Assembly (NCBI GenBank): GCA_013112715.1
Contig: JABFGB010000021.1
Span: forward strand, 56,968 to 120,967
Length of the DNA: 64,000 nucleotides
Direction: 5' to 3'
From: Chloroflexota bacterium
GTDB lineage: Bacteria; Chloroflexota; Anaerolineae; Aggregatilineales; J027
Made by a program: the position numbers and the translations under genes. Under the pieces are notes generated by a model. That model was given only the letters and a program-made list of their open reading frames with translations, had not been told where the DNA came from and did no database searches. Of this stretch, positions 52,230 to 62,441 are shown piece after piece. How positions within the stretch are numbered: the stretch's first letter is position 1; each line of letters opens with the position of its first letter.

Positions 52230-54032
52230 CTATGGCATTTTGGGTGTTTGACGCTTCGGTTTTGGCTCACCCACTGGCTTTTTTCGGCTAGGCCGTTTAG
52301 CCACAGGTGGCGGGGTATCCAATGTTTTCTTTTGCGTTTCGAGTTCCTTTAGCAGCCCTTCGATCTTGTCTTGGTTGCCATAGGTTTGACCCCCACCCAT
52401 TTTGAGAAATCGCTTTAAATCCGCGATAGCCTGCTTAAAATTTTGGAAATCGGCGTTGAGCAGTCCTCGCGCCAAATAATGTAAGGATTCGTCCGGTTCA
52501 AGGCGAATGACCCGGTTCAAATCATGAAATGCTGCATCTAGGTTGCCCGTCATGATATAGGCATCGGCACGATTAGCATACGCCTCAGCAAAATCGGGGT
52601 CAAGCGCAATGGCTTTGCCAAAATCACGGATGGCCCCCCGAAAATCCTCCTGCACTTTGCGCATCTGTCCCCGATTGTTATAGGATTCCGGATAATCGGG
52701 GTCAATCTTAATGGCGGCGTTCAGGTCTTGAATCGCTTTTTGCATATCATCCAATTGGAAATAGGCAAAGGCGCGTTCGTTATACGCATCCACATTTTCG
52801 ATGTCGAGTGCGATGGTTTTTGAAAAATCTTCAATCGCGGCTTGATATTCTTCTCGATCCATTCGCAGCAGCCCTCGCGCATGATACGCCCCAGCGAGTT
52901 GTGGCTCTAATGCAATGGCCCGATTAACATCGGCGATGGCTTTCTCCCAATCTTCCAGCCGCGCATAGGTAAAGGATCGTTGTAGATAGATCTCGGCGGT
53001 GGGTGATTTTTCAATCACAGTGGTGAAATCAGCAACGGCGGCAGGTAGGTTATCCATATCCAGATGGGCCAGCCCTCGATTGAAAAACCCCTCTTCCGAG
53101 TCAGGGTCCAGTTCAATGGCTTGGGTAAAATCCGCCAACGCTAGGTCGGGTCGTCCCACTTCCATATACAATGTCCCGCGCTCGTTATAAATCGGCGGAA
53201 ACCGCGCTTCAAGCCGGATAGACTCACTAAAATCGGCCAAAGCGCCCTGAATATCAAACAGGTCGGCTCGAATCATGCCCCGTGTGTAGTAGCCAAACGG
53301 GTCTTCTGGTTCACGCTGTACAAACTCATTTAGATCGGCAAGAGCCTTATCGGTCTCGCCATAATCGCCCCACGCCACCCCGCGACTGTAATAGGCACCG
53401 GGGAAGTCCGGATTATGTTGGAGCGACTGGGTAAAATCCTCAATCGCACCCTCAACATCACCAATATCCATACGGGTAATGGCCCGCACATAATAGGTTT
53501 GTGACGAAGGGTCAATCTGGATCGCCTCAGAAAAATCGGCCAGTGCTTTATCCGGCATCCCTTTCCCCAGATGAGCACTCCCCCGACTGAGCACCGCTTC
53601 CACCATTTTGGGCTGGATGCGGAGGGCCTCATTAAAATCTTGAATAGCAGCATCGTAATTGCGCTGTTCACCGCGTGCAATCCCACGATTGAAATGGGCT
53701 TCGGCTTGTAGCCGCGTAATCACCGACAATTCATCATAGTCTTGCATCGCTCCATCAAAATCGCCTAAGTTGGCGCGGGCAATGCTCTGGTTTTGAATAG
53801 CCACTGCGTAGACCGGAAATTGGCGGAGTGATTCATCGAAATCGTCTATCGCCCGATCAAATTGGAAGGTAAACAGATAACACAGTCCGCGATTGTAATA
53901 GATGGCGGCGTCGCTCGGATCAAGCCGCAGGACTTGGGTGAAATCATCAATCGCACCTGCGTAGTCGCCTTTTTCAGCTTTGGAAAGCCCCCGCCCTCGG
54001 TATGTTTCTACTATTTTGTTTATATTTGCCAT
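52230..54032 (-). CDS. TPR-repeat protein (about 16 repeats)
   Basis: 600 residues made almost wholly of tetratricopeptide repeats of 34 residues (e.g. AEAYANRADAYIMTGNLDAAFHDLNRVIRLEPD) from about residue 10 to 555, followed by a basic, Pro/Lys-rich tail (RPSRKKPVGEPKPKRQTPK). No signal peptide, so probably a cytoplasmic scaffold that binds a partner along the superhelix groove. The partner is not evident; it lies 48 bases upstream of the GAF kinase in the same direction. Confidence 0.9.
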   Translation of the reverse strand: MANINKIVETYRGRGLSKAEKGDYAGAIDDFTQVLRLDPSDAAIYYNRGLCYLFTFQFDRAIDDFDESLRQFPVYAVAIQNQSIARANLGDFDGAMQDYDELSVITRLQAEAHFNRGIARGEQRNYDAAIQDFNEALRIQPKMVEAVLSRGSAHLGKGMPDKALADFSEAIQIDPSSQTYYVRAITRMDIGDVEGAIEDFTQSLQHNPDFPGAYYSRGVAWGDYGETDKALADLNEFVQREPEDPFGYYTRGMIRADLFDIQGALADFSESIRLEARFPPIYNERGTLYMEVGRPDLALADFTQAIELDPDSEEGFFNRGLAHLDMDNLPAAVADFTTVIEKSPTAEIYLQRSFTYARLEDWEKAIADVNRAIALEPQLAGAYHARGLLRMDREEYQAAIEDFSKTIALDIENVDAYNERAFAYFQLDDMQKAIQDLNAAIKIDPDYPESYNNRGQMRKVQEDFRGAIRDFGKAIALDPDFAEAYANRADAYIMTGNLDAAFHDLNRVIRLEPDESLHYLARGLLNADFQNFKQAIADLKRFLKMGGGQTYGNQDKIEGLLKELETQKKTLDTPPPVAKRPSRKKPVGEPKPKRQTPKMP

Positions 54033-54149
54033 ATACTTCCGAACCGTCCCGAACTTGCGGCGTGTGTTTGGGGAGTTACACTACCCATCAGCATAATTGT
54101 ATAGGTTCGGCACATCAGAGGAAAGTCTGGGTCATTTGTTTGGATGGAC

Positions 54150-54422
54150 TTATTCGCCAGTCGCCCCACCACGCCCCAAACTTTCCAGTAATTCCTTATA
54201 TTTTTCCATGACAAACTGGCTTTCCTGATTTTTAGCGACTTCCTGTGCCAAGATTTCACGCATGGTGTCCAGCAATTCTTGTTCGGTCAGGATGCCTTTG
54301 CGAATCAGACTGCGAGCAACCGCACGGGTGATGATGAGGGCCTCAACACCGCGCTCCCCCATCGTCAACAAGCTGCCAATAAAATCGCCAAAAATCTCTT
54401 GGGTGTTGCGAATATCCGCCAT
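54150..54422 (-). CDS. Small hypothetical helical protein
   Basis: A 90-residue protein of unknown family. It seems all-helical, with a segment ARSLIRKGILTEQELLDTMREILAQEVAK resembling the short helix pairs in nitrile-hydratase-like or dehydratase accessory proteins; that likeness is too weak to name it. SD AAGGAAA is 8 bases before the ATG at 54422. It precedes the TPR gene by about 117 bases. Confidence 0.65.
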   Translation of the reverse strand: MADIRNTQEIFGDFIGSLLTMGERGVEALIITRAVARSLIRKGILTEQELLDTMREILAQEVAKNQESQFVMEKYKELLESLGRGGATGE

Positions 54423-54549
54423 TGGTCTATTTCCTTATAGGCTTGGGTAAAAATTCCAAAAATGCAGTAGGGGTATTTTAACCTAAACCTTTTAAGGCGC
54501 TACCTTTAATTAAGTAGTGAAATCAGGACAAATAGGGTCGCACGAATTT

Positions 54550-55917
54550 TTAGGGGGTGGTATCAAACGCCAGCGTCCAGAGACCCCCAATCGCAGCAGA
54601 GGTATCCAACAGAGTTGCGACTTGGGTGGAGACATCCACGCTCAACAGCCCTGCACCTGAACTAGTAAAGCCATAGGTGATAAACCATTGACCATCCGGC
54701 GACCATGTGGGGGGCAATGCACCTTCAATGGGGAGTTTGGCGGGGTTGTTGCCATCGAGACTGCTCAATTGGATGCCATCATTAAAATAAGCCACTGCGC
54801 CGCTGAGGTTGGGCGTGACAAATGTGCCTAGTTCGCCAACGGGCAGGCTGTTTTGTTGATAAGTTTGGCCGTTAATCAGGATTTCGCCCATCCCTCCAAC
54901 TGCTTGGAAATAGGGGCTGCCGACTAATCGCACATCGTACCAATCACCTGTTGTAAGTTGAACAGGAGTATTGGACGCCAGCGCCATAACATAAATTCCC
55001 GGCTCAAAAACCAAACTGATGGCTTGGGATGGAACGGCAAACGCGGCAATATCGCTTACAGGGTCATAGACGGGCAGGGTATTTTCGGACGTTTCTGGTA
55101 AATAGGCGGTGGTCGTGCCGTCACTTAAATTCCACCCATAGAGGCCGCGTGCTCCGGCGGTGTAGCTGGGAGGCGAGAAGAGCAATGTGTCGGTTCCACG
55201 CCAACCCACACGGGTGACATCATTTGGATAAAGCGTGCCATTGTCCAATGTCAGGGTTTGTCCATCGGCTGTATGGATAGCATAAATTCCCTGACTGACA
55301 TAACCTGCCCCACCAAACGTTTCCAAATCGCTATAGGTGAGCCAATTACCATCAGGCGACCAACTGAGAAAGGCCGCCGCACCAGCATAATTTTCGAGAA
55401 GAGTAGGAGTGGGATTGGTGGCAAAATCCACTAGGTAGACATTGGCGCTGATGTCGTCTTGCCCGGATACGAACGCTAACCGCTGTCCATTGGGCGACCA
55501 AGCAGCCGTGGTGACGGCTCGCGCCATTTCATACGAGGGATTGCCCAAGTCGGGTTCGGTGAAGATAGGCAGATTGGCTGGAAGTAAGTTCTGCTCAAAT
55601 AGCAGGGCCGCGTCAGGTACACTGAACACTTTTAGCACCACAGGCGAACCGTTGGCATAGGGTTGAGCATAGATCACGGCGATTTTTTGGCCGTCGGGTG
55701 AAGCGTGTAGGGCATAAACGGGCAGGTCAATCGCGGCGACAAACGGTTGCGGCGCACTCCACCCCTCCGATGAGAGGGCAATTAGTGAAAGACCTGCTTG
55801 ATCGTTGATATAGACGATATAGAGAGGCGTGGATTGAGCTTGCGATACAACCGATGGGTGGACTAGAAAAACGATAAGCGCGACCCATAGGCCAATAAAA
55901 CGACTACTTTTGAACAT
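54550..55917 (-). CDS. Secreted WD40/PD40-type beta-propeller protein
   Basis: About 455 residues starting [19 protein letters not shown] (ATG 55917), a signal peptide ending near VSQAQS; an upstream in-frame start at 56001 lies deep inside the preceding kinase gene. The rest shows TolB/PD40-like blades with '[13 protein letters not shown]', '[13 protein letters not shown]' and '[13 protein letters not shown]'. Such propellers serve as binding platforms. The ATG overlaps the end of the hybrid kinase gene by 14 bases, suggesting coupled expression. Confidence 0.8.
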   Translation of the reverse strand: MFKSSRFIGLWVALIVFLVHPSVVSQAQSTPLYIVYINDQAGLSLIALSSEGWSAPQPFVAAIDLPVYALHASPDGQKIAVIYAQPYANGSPVVLKVFSVPDAALLFEQNLLPANLPIFTEPDLGNPSYEMARAVTTAAWSPNGQRLAFVSGQDDISANVYLVDFATNPTPTLLENYAGAAAFLSWSPDGNWLTYSDLETFGGAGYVSQGIYAIHTADGQTLTLDNGTLYPNDVTRVGWRGTDTLLFSPPSYTAGARGLYGWNLSDGTTTAYLPETSENTLPVYDPVSDIAAFAVPSQAISLVFEPGIYVMALASNTPVQLTTGDWYDVRLVGSPYFQAVGGMGEILINGQTYQQNSLPVGELGTFVTPNLSGAVAYFNDGIQLSSLDGNNPAKLPIEGALPPTWSPDGQWFITYGFTSSGAGLLSVDVSTQVATLLDTSAAIGGLWTLAFDTTP

Positions 55918-58495
55918 AGGCCGCCACCAACCGCCGAATTTCGCCCAATAAAGCATCCCGACCATAGGCCCCTTTTTGAATAATTTTTTCAACGCTACCA
56001 TGCAACCGCTGGCGATCTTCGGTGCTTAAATCCATCGCGGTGACAACAATCACCGGGATATGCTGCCATGCTTCATGGTGGCGCACTTTCTCTAAAAATT
56101 GGAAGCCATCTACCTCTGGCATCATTAGATCGAGCAGGATAAGGGCGGGTTGATTTTCTTCAATACGCTGCCAGCCTTCTCGTCCATTTTCAGCTTCCAT
56201 GACCTGCCAGCCCTCAGTTTTGACCATATCCGCCAGCATAGTGCGTGTATTCAAGTCATCTTCTACGATCAATACCGGACAAGGCGGCTGGGCACAATCA
56301 TAGCGTTTGAGTACCCCGATCAACCGATCACGCTCAATAGGCTTGGTAAGGAAATCGGTAGCGCCGAGTGCATAGCCGACATTTTTATCATCACGAATGG
56401 TCAAGATCACCACTGGGATGTGGGCCAATTCAGGGTCAGCTTTTAGACGGGCTAGGACATTCCAGCCATCCATCTCAGGCATCACAATGTCGAGGGTAAT
56501 GGCGATGGGCTGGATTTCTTTTGCCAGCCGTAGGGCCTCTTGTCCACTCTGGGCGGTGATAACTGGCAACCCTTCTTCTTTAAGATGATATTCAACCAAT
56601 TCACGGGTGGCGGCGTCATCGTCCACGACCAGCACTGGACGGCGGTCTCCGGTTGGCTTGGCGGGGGGACTGGCAGGTGCGGCGGCAGAAGTTACCACAC
56701 CAACAGGTTCAACCACTTGGGGCAACCAAACCGTAAAAATTGAGCCTTGCCCCTCAGCGCTTGTAAATTCAATATCCCCGCCCATCATCTGACAGAAGCG
56801 GCGGGTAATGGCTAATCCAAGACCTGTGCCCCCATATTGGCGGGTGGTACTGCTGTCGGCCTGCATGAACTCTTGAAATAGGCGATCTTGCTGTTCAAAT
56901 GGAATCCCAATCCCGCTATCTTGCACCGTAAATTGGAAACCGGCCCGATTGCCTTTCATTTGGGATTGGGTGGTCAGCGTAATTATGCCTGCATTGGTAA
57001 ATTTGGCGGCATTACTGAGAAGGTTAAACAAGACCTGCCGCACCTTCGTCAAATCAGCATAGATATGACCCAGATTTGGTGCGATGCTGACATTTAATGT
57101 GTTTTGATTGCGCTCCGACAAAGGCCGGACAGATTCAATGACCGTTTGCAGCAAATCTTCGATGGCAAAAGATTCGAGATGGAGTTCCATTCGGCCTGCT
57201 TCGATTTTGCTTAAGTCCAGCACATCATTAATCAAAGTCAGCAAGTGTCGACCATTTTCGACCACACGCTCCAGCCGATGGACTTGCTTTTCAGTGACTG
57301 GGCCGTAGGTGCCGTTGATAATTAGCTCGCTGTAGCCAATAATCGCGTTCATGGGGGTGCGTAATTCATGGCTCATATTGGCAAGGAAAGTGCTTTTGGC
57401 TCGATTGGCAGCTTCGGCTTCTTCTTTGGCGTGGCGCAGTTCGGAAGTGGTTTTTTCGAGCGCCCCCAACATCGCATTGATTTCTTGACCGAGTATGGTG
57501 ATTTCGTCTGTGCCGCTAAGGGCTACCCGTTCGGATAAATTACCATGTTTGCCAATGGCTTGAACGGTCATGCCAAATTGAGTCAGCCGTTTGACCAAGA
57601 CCCGATCTACCAAAGTCCACATTGCAATGCCAACGACCACCCCGATACCCACCAATGCAAGCGCGAAATAGAGCAAGGTGCGCTGGCCCTGTTCATAAAT
57701 ATCACGGGCTTGATCTACTCGTACTAACAACGCTGGATTACCCGCCACATCATCTATCACTGTGTAACCCGCCACTCGATTTTCACTCAGGGGGTCAACA
57801 TAAATGGCATTGCCAGATTCCAACTCCGACTTGGCTTGCTTAAAATCTGCCGGGAGTTGGGGGTCATCAATGGGATAGATTTCCAATGACAGCTTCAGGG
57901 TTTCCGCTAACGCTGCGATTTGCATTTCATCTATATAGCGTCCCCAAATAAATGTCCCCGTGATTGGCCCAGTGCGCGTGCTGGTAATGATAGGGGCGGA
58001 GGCCACTAACAAGGGGGTGTTGTTGAACAAAACAATCCCACTGGTGCTTTGATTGGTTCTTTGATAGGTCGTGAAGGATGGAAAAGCAAGGATATTATCA
58101 ATAACTTCTTGGGATAATGGAATCAATTCATCGGTGGCACTGTCTAATTCAGCATCATGGATGACATTCCCATCAACATCCAAAATGATGAGGATGTCGG
58201 TTTGAATAGTTTTAAAGACATCTTTATGTAGATTGATCTCGATATGCTCTGGATAACGACCCTGCGCGAACTGCCATGTCTCGTCCCATGCGCCATAGTC
58301 AACGGTTGATTTTTTCAGATCATCCAAATTGACTTGGATGGCATTTCTCGCCCGTTGAACGTTTTGCTTGGAATTATCTTCCTCAAGCTGACGATAGCTG
58401 TCTAGTACGATGTATTGGGAAGTCCCCACCAGCAGTACGACCATGCTAACCAATGTAAGGACAATGATAAGAAGCGTTTTTTGGCGTAGTCTCAT
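55904..58495 (-). CDS. Hybrid histidine kinase: CHASE4-HAMP-HisKA-HATPase-REC-REC
   Basis: 863 residues. Membrane helix 8-30, an extracytoplasmic CHASE4-like sensor (~35-255, with [15 protein letters not shown]), second helix ~273-293, HAMP (~295-345), HisKA with His376 in [14 protein letters not shown], HATPase_c (~480-598; [25 protein letters not shown]), then two receivers (~624-735 and ~745-858). Both receivers keep the acidic pair and phospho-acceptor Asp ([22 protein letters not shown]). The last receiver ends [14 protein letters not shown], close to the first receiver of the PLP-enzyme fusion at 2412-4550 (LWQKGSFNTRELV). No output domain. Confidence 0.9.
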   Translation of the reverse strand: MRLRQKTLLIIVLTLVSMVVLLVGTSQYIVLDSYRQLEEDNSKQNVQRARNAIQVNLDDLKKSTVDYGAWDETWQFAQGRYPEHIEINLHKDVFKTIQTDILIILDVDGNVIHDAELDSATDELIPLSQEVIDNILAFPSFTTYQRTNQSTSGIVLFNNTPLLVASAPIITSTRTGPITGTFIWGRYIDEMQIAALAETLKLSLEIYPIDDPQLPADFKQAKSELESGNAIYVDPLSENRVAGYTVIDDVAGNPALLVRVDQARDIYEQGQRTLLYFALALVGIGVVVGIAMWTLVDRVLVKRLTQFGMTVQAIGKHGNLSERVALSGTDEITILGQEINAMLGALEKTTSELRHAKEEAEAANRAKSTFLANMSHELRTPMNAIIGYSELIINGTYGPVTEKQVHRLERVVENGRHLLTLINDVLDLSKIEAGRMELHLESFAIEDLLQTVIESVRPLSERNQNTLNVSIAPNLGHIYADLTKVRQVLFNLLSNAAKFTNAGIITLTTQSQMKGNRAGFQFTVQDSGIGIPFEQQDRLFQEFMQADSSTTRQYGGTGLGLAITRRFCQMMGGDIEFTSAEGQGSIFTVWLPQVVEPVGVVTSAAAPASPPAKPTGDRRPVLVVDDDAATRELVEYHLKEEGLPVITAQSGQEALRLAKEIQPIAITLDIVMPEMDGWNVLARLKADPELAHIPVVILTIRDDKNVGYALGATDFLTKPIERDRLIGVLKRYDCAQPPCPVLIVEDDLNTRTMLADMVKTEGWQVMEAENGREGWQRIEENQPALILLDLMMPEVDGFQFLEKVRHHEAWQHIPVIVVTAMDLSTEDRQRLHGSVEKIIQKGAYGRDALLGEIRRLVAAYVQK

Positions 58496-58513
58496 GGTTT
58501 TTGCATATATGAC

Positions 58514-59530
58514 TTAGGAACGAGTGTCTTGGTCAGGTGGATTCAGGCGCGGTGGGAAAATCTGGCCGCTTAACATCAGGGTCGGGGGTTGGCTTTCTTC
58601 ACGAATGGAGGTCAACTGCGGCCCCAGCCATTCATTGAGCGCTACGCAAATTTCCGCCCCAATTAAGACCAATGAGAACGTATAGTAGGCCCACAGCATA
58701 AAAACGACCACCGTTGTCACTGAGCCATATACGTAATTCAGGGTCGAAACATTGGAGAGGTAGTAGACAAAGACCCGCTTGGCAAGCTCAAACGCCAACC
58801 CCCCAAGCAAAGCCGAGGGCAAAATGGCATCCCAACGCAGCCGGGCACGACGCGGCAAAAACCCGTACAGCATCGCAAAAATAGCGGCATTAAACGCGGT
58901 TGGAATAAAAAGACTTGCCATGCGTAGCCACGTATTAAATTGGTTCAAAAACAACAGATTCAAAAAGCTGAATAATAGATTGGTGATGAGTGAGGCGACC
59001 AGAAAAATGATGAAGGTGCTAATCATGAACACGCCAATCAAGCGGCGCTCATATATTTTGCGGCCTGTCGGAACGCCAAAGGTTCGCCCCAACACCGCTT
59101 CCAAGTTGCCAAACAGACTGCTGGACGACCATACCAACGTAATCGCGGCAAATAGACTAACTGATCCTCGTTCATCAAGGGCCAGCGTAATGCCATCTTG
59201 CAGCACCGCCGCCGTTTCGCCGGGGAAAAACAGCGCCAAGACATCACCAACCTGTGTACGGGCTGAATCACCCACAATGGAGACACCCAACACGATGATA
59301 AGCAGAATCAGGGGGAATAATGAAAACAGGGCATAGTAGGAGAGGGCAGCGGCCTCGTGTGGGCCATATTTGGTAAAGCGATAGATAGCGTGAAATAACT
59401 CCCCAAGCAAGCCATCCGTCATGTTATTTAGCCGAACCAACATCCGTTCAACCGGACGACTGATGGATAGCCAAAGATATTTCCAGAAGGTTCTATCAAA
59501 TAATCGCTTCACCAGCTTTTCAGCCCTCAA
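58514..59530 (-). CDS. YihY/BrkB-family inner-membrane protein
   Basis: 338 residues with six predicted membrane helices and the family signature AALSYYALFSLFPLILLIIVLG near residue 60. Later landmarks are a long amphipathic loop, PTGRKIYERR, FLPRRARLRWDAILPSALLGGLAFEL and NYVYGSVTTVVVFMLWAYYTFSLVLIGAEI. Formerly annotated as RNase BN, but the family has no proven nuclease activity; it is better regarded as a membrane protein of unknown (perhaps transport) function. Sits upstream of the hybrid kinase by 18 bases. Confidence 0.92.
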   Translation of the reverse strand: MRAEKLVKRLFDRTFWKYLWLSISRPVERMLVRLNNMTDGLLGELFHAIYRFTKYGPHEAAALSYYALFSLFPLILLIIVLGVSIVGDSARTQVGDVLALFFPGETAAVLQDGITLALDERGSVSLFAAITLVWSSSSLFGNLEAVLGRTFGVPTGRKIYERRLIGVFMISTFIIFLVASLITNLLFSFLNLLFLNQFNTWLRMASLFIPTAFNAAIFAMLYGFLPRRARLRWDAILPSALLGGLAFELAKRVFVYYLSNVSTLNYVYGSVTTVVVFMLWAYYTFSLVLIGAEICVALNEWLGPQLTSIREESQPPTLMLSGQIFPPRLNPPDQDTRS

Positions 59531-59541
59531 GAATGATTTTA

Positions 59542-59564
59542 GGGGCGATTATAACAACCGCCCC
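59542..59564 (-). promoter_or_regulatory. Inverted repeat around a -10 box before yihY
   Basis: GGGGCG (59542-59547) and CGCCCC (59559-59564) flank a minus-strand TATAAT (59553-59548), about 18 bases before the YihY ATG. It may be a promoter/operator, or a weak terminator for rfbB (no T-tract). Confidence 0.35.
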
Positions 59565-59574
59565 CAATTTTGGC

Positions 59575-60600
59575 CTATTTTGCTTGGGCGAGGCGATCTT
59601 CGTACTGCTGTTTGTAATATTCCAGATACTCGCCTGTCTTGATTTTACGCCACCACCATTCGTTATCAATATACCACTGAATGGTTTGACGCATGGCGGT
59701 TTCAAAGTCGGTTGCCGGATGCCAGCCAAAATGTGCCCGTAGTTTGTCATTGGTCAGGGCATAGCGACGGTCATGGCCGGGACGGTCTGCGACATATTTA
59801 ATCAGGCTTTCGGGTTTACCAAGCGTTTCCAAAATCAGCTTGGTTACTTCAATGTTGTGCCGCTCATTTTCGCCCCCAATATTATAAATTTCACCGGGAG
59901 CACCTTTGTGCAAGATCAAATCAATGCCGTCAGCGTGGTCGTCTACATGCAGCCAATCACGCACCTGCATCCCATCCCCGTACAGCGGTAAGGGGCGGTT
60001 ATCAATGGCCTCGGTGATGAAAAACGGCGCGATTTTTTCAGGATATTGATAGGGGCCAAAGGTGTTGCTGCCGCGTGTCACGGTGGTGTGCATCCCATAG
60101 GTCACTTGATAGGCCCGCAGCATCAGTTCGCCCCCGGCTTTACTGGCGGCATAGGGACTGTTGGGTTCTAGCGGATCGCCTTCTTTGAAATAACCTTCGG
60201 GGATACTGCCGTAGACCTCATCCGTCGAAACGTGATGGAAACGATTGATGCCCAATTTGCGGCAGGTTTCGAGCAGAATATACACCCCGACCACATCGGT
60301 ATGTACAAAGGCGTGGGGATTCAAAATGCTGCGGTCTACATGCGACTCGGCGGCGAAATTGACCACCGCATCAATCTGATGATCTTTGAAAACGCGCTGG
60401 ACGGTTTCTTCATGGGCGATATCCCCTTTTTCAAAGCGGTAATTGGGTTCGTCATCCACTTCCAGCAGATTATCGAGATTGCCTGCGTAGGTCAGCTTAT
60501 CCAACACAATGATGTTGTAGTCGGGATATTTTTTGACCATGCGGCGGACAAAAGCACTGCCGATAAATCCGGCCCCGCCCGTAACGAGAATGTTCTTCAT
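59575..60600 (-). CDS. rfbB: dTDP-glucose 4,6-dehydratase
   Basis: 341 residues, extended short-chain dehydrogenase. NAD-binding GGAGFIGSAFVRR (8-20), substrate-site HVSTDEVYGS (catalytic Asp-Glu), YAASKAGGELMLRAY (Tyr-x3-Lys), and RGSNTFGPYQYPEKIAPFF. It makes dTDP-4-keto-6-deoxyglucose, the second step of dTDP-rhamnose and related sugars. Immediately downstream of rfbA (23-base gap); rfbC and rfbD are not adjacent. Confidence 0.95.
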   Translation of the reverse strand: MKNILVTGGAGFIGSAFVRRMVKKYPDYNIIVLDKLTYAGNLDNLLEVDDEPNYRFEKGDIAHEETVQRVFKDHQIDAVVNFAAESHVDRSILNPHAFVHTDVVGVYILLETCRKLGINRFHHVSTDEVYGSIPEGYFKEGDPLEPNSPYAASKAGGELMLRAYQVTYGMHTTVTRGSNTFGPYQYPEKIAPFFITEAIDNRPLPLYGDGMQVRDWLHVDDHADGIDLILHKGAPGEIYNIGGENERHNIEVTKLILETLGKPESLIKYVADRPGHDRRYALTNDKLRAHFGWHPATDFETAMRQTIQWYIDNEWWWRKIKTGEYLEYYKQQYEDRLAQAK

Positions 60601-60623
60601 TATGGTTCAATTCCTCAAACTGG

Positions 60624-61700
60624 CTATTTCAACAAACGAACTTGGCTATAATCGCCCAACACCATTTTATAGGCATGGGGCTTGGAATCGGCAACACCGA
60701 CATCGGCATAACGTCCGATCAGGCTGTCTTGGATCCGCACGGGCACATTCGAGATGCGGCAGTGTTCCAAAACAAGGCAGCGTTCCAATTCGCTATTTTC
60801 GACCACCACATTGTAATAAATGCTGGTGAATGGGCCGATAAAACTGTTGACGATACGCGAATTTTTCCCAATGATGGCGGGGCCGCGAATCACGCTGTTA
60901 ATGACCTCCGCCCCTTCTTCAATGGTGACACGATCATCCACCAACGAACTCGCATCTACATAGCCCTTGATGACCGGGACGAGTTCGTCCAGCACTTTAC
61001 CGTTGGCGTCGAGCATGTCATGGGGTTTGCCTGTGTCAATCCACCATCCGCGATGAACATGCGGGAATACGACGTAGCCGTTTTCAATCAGCCATTGAAT
61101 GGCGTCGGTAATTTCCAACTCACCACGTTTGGAAGGCTTGATGGCATGGACGGCTTTAAAGATATTCGGGTCGAACATGTAGATGCCAACGAGGGCTAAA
61201 TTGGAGGGCGGGTCGGCGGGTTTTTCCACGAGATATTCGATGCTGCCGTTTTCGCGCAGTTTGGCGACCCCATAATATTGAGCCTCACGCACGGGGGTCA
61301 GCACAATTTGGCCGTTCCATTCGGGATGGTTGCCAAAATCTTTAATTAGTTCGCTGATGCCACCTTGCAGCACGTTATCGCCGAGGAACATGACGAAGCG
61401 TTCATTGCCCAAAAATTCTTGGGAGATTTTGACGGCGTGGGCCAAGCCTGCGGGTGCATCTTGCTCGATATAGGTAATGCGAACGTTGCCGAATTGGCTA
61501 CCATCCCCGACGGCTTCACGTACCTGTGGGCCAGTGTCGCCAATCACGATGCCGATTTCTTCTACCCCTGCGTCACGGATAGCTTCAATGACGCGGAAAA
61601 GCACAGGCTTGTTGGCAACCGGAATAAGTTGTTTGGCGCGGGTATAGGTCAGTGGATAAAGCCGTGTGCCTTTCCCGCCGCTGAGAATAAGTCCTTTCAA
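60624..61700 (-). CDS. rfbA: Glucose-1-phosphate thymidylyltransferase (long form with C-terminal beta-helix)
   Basis: 358 residues. Nucleotidyltransferase domain 1-240 with GGKGTRLYPLTYTRAKQLIPVANKPV, FLGDNVLQGG (metal-binding Asp) and WWIDTGKPHDML. It continues into a left-handed beta-helix tail of hexapeptide repeats (~245-350), so it belongs to the long RmlA-like group rather than the short ~290-residue form. The start is TTG at 61700, 6 bases after GAGGGG. It supplies dTDP-glucose for rfbB. A 7-bp hairpin (61741-61766) stands just upstream. Confidence 0.92.
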   Translation of the reverse strand: MKGLILSGGKGTRLYPLTYTRAKQLIPVANKPVLFRVIEAIRDAGVEEIGIVIGDTGPQVREAVGDGSQFGNVRITYIEQDAPAGLAHAVKISQEFLGNERFVMFLGDNVLQGGISELIKDFGNHPEWNGQIVLTPVREAQYYGVAKLRENGSIEYLVEKPADPPSNLALVGIYMFDPNIFKAVHAIKPSKRGELEITDAIQWLIENGYVVFPHVHRGWWIDTGKPHDMLDANGKVLDELVPVIKGYVDASSLVDDRVTIEEGAEVINSVIRGPAIIGKNSRIVNSFIGPFTSIYYNVVVENSELERCLVLEHCRISNVPVRIQDSLIGRYADVGVADSKPHAYKMVLGDYSQVRLLK

Positions 61701-61781
61701 GGTCGTCCCCTCTATTCTCTATAAAACACGATTTTGAAATGGCATCTGACGATAAATTGAGATGCCTATTCTATTTTGTCG

Positions 61782-62438
61782 TTAACGATAGCTCATGGAG
61801 GTGCGGTCTGGTTTGGCGTCGAGCAATACTGCGCCTAATAATCGGACGCCGACACGCTCCAGTTGGAGTTTAGCACGGGTCGCATGGTCGCGGCGTGATT
61901 TATTGGCTTGAACCACCAACAACGCCCCACCTAGTTTCTGCCCCAAGACCAACGCATCGGCAGCGACGAGCACAGGGGGCATTTCAAACACCAGAAAATC
62001 TGCTGATTTCATTAACTGCTGAATGACGTTATCCATCCGCACCGAAGCCAGCACATCCACTGGATTGGGGGGTAAGGGGCCGCTGGTTAGCACCCACAGA
62101 TTTTCAACTTCGGTCTCGTTTACGGGCGGATTTTCGAGGGCGCTGTTTTCCAAGACCATCGTGGTCAGGCCGCGCTCATTGGGCAGACCCCAGACGGTAT
62201 GCTGTTCGGGGCGGCGCAAATCGGCATCCACCAAAACCGTTCGTCGTCCACTTTGCGCGAGAGTGACAGCGAGATTGGCGGTAGCAACGCTCTTATGATT
62301 GTCCTGCGCAGGAGCGGTCACACCAATGGTGATGACCTGTTGGTCGAGATTGCTAAACAATAAATTGGTTCGCAGGGTGCGATAGGCATCCGACGCAGGC
62401 GAACGTGGGTCTTTTAGGGTAATCAGATCAACAGTCAT
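61782..62438 (-). CDS. BY-kinase/CpsD-like ATPase with degenerate ATP-binding motifs
   Basis: 218 residues, CpsD/CapB group. N-terminal SPASDAYRTLRTNLLFS is the typical family opening. Where the Walker A loop should read GEGKS it has DNHKS (46-50): lysine and serine stay, both glycines are gone. Walker A' is intact (TVLVDADLRRP, 67-77). The Walker B aspartate is replaced: FLVFEMPPV (E152). The C-terminal tyrosine cluster that active BY-kinases phosphorylate is reduced to one Tyr (SYR end). It is probably a weak or dead ATPase acting with the Wzz-like protein just upstream (3-base gap). Confidence 0.8.
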   Translation of the reverse strand: MTVDLITLKDPRSPASDAYRTLRTNLLFSNLDQQVITIGVTAPAQDNHKSVATANLAVTLAQSGRRTVLVDADLRRPEQHTVWGLPNERGLTTMVLENSALENPPVNETEVENLWVLTSGPLPPNPVDVLASVRMDNVIQQLMKSADFLVFEMPPVLVAADALVLGQKLGGALLVVQANKSRRDHATRAKLQLERVGVRLLGAVLLDAKPDRTSMSYR

Positions 62439-62441
62439 GAT

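Noticed and set aside
58779..59336. Plus-strand 185-codon frame opposite yihY
   Set aside because: Low-complexity basic peptide opposite a well-defined membrane protein; no SD or homology.
60642..61199. Long plus-strand open frame opposite rfbA (185 codons)
   Set aside because: It is antisense to a clear RfbA with all motifs, has no family resemblance, and is a by-product of codon bias.
61741..61766. Terminator between the BY-kinase-like gene and rfbA
   Set aside because: The 7-bp GGCATCT/AGATGCC hairpin has no T-tract on the minus strand, so it is not listed as a terminator.
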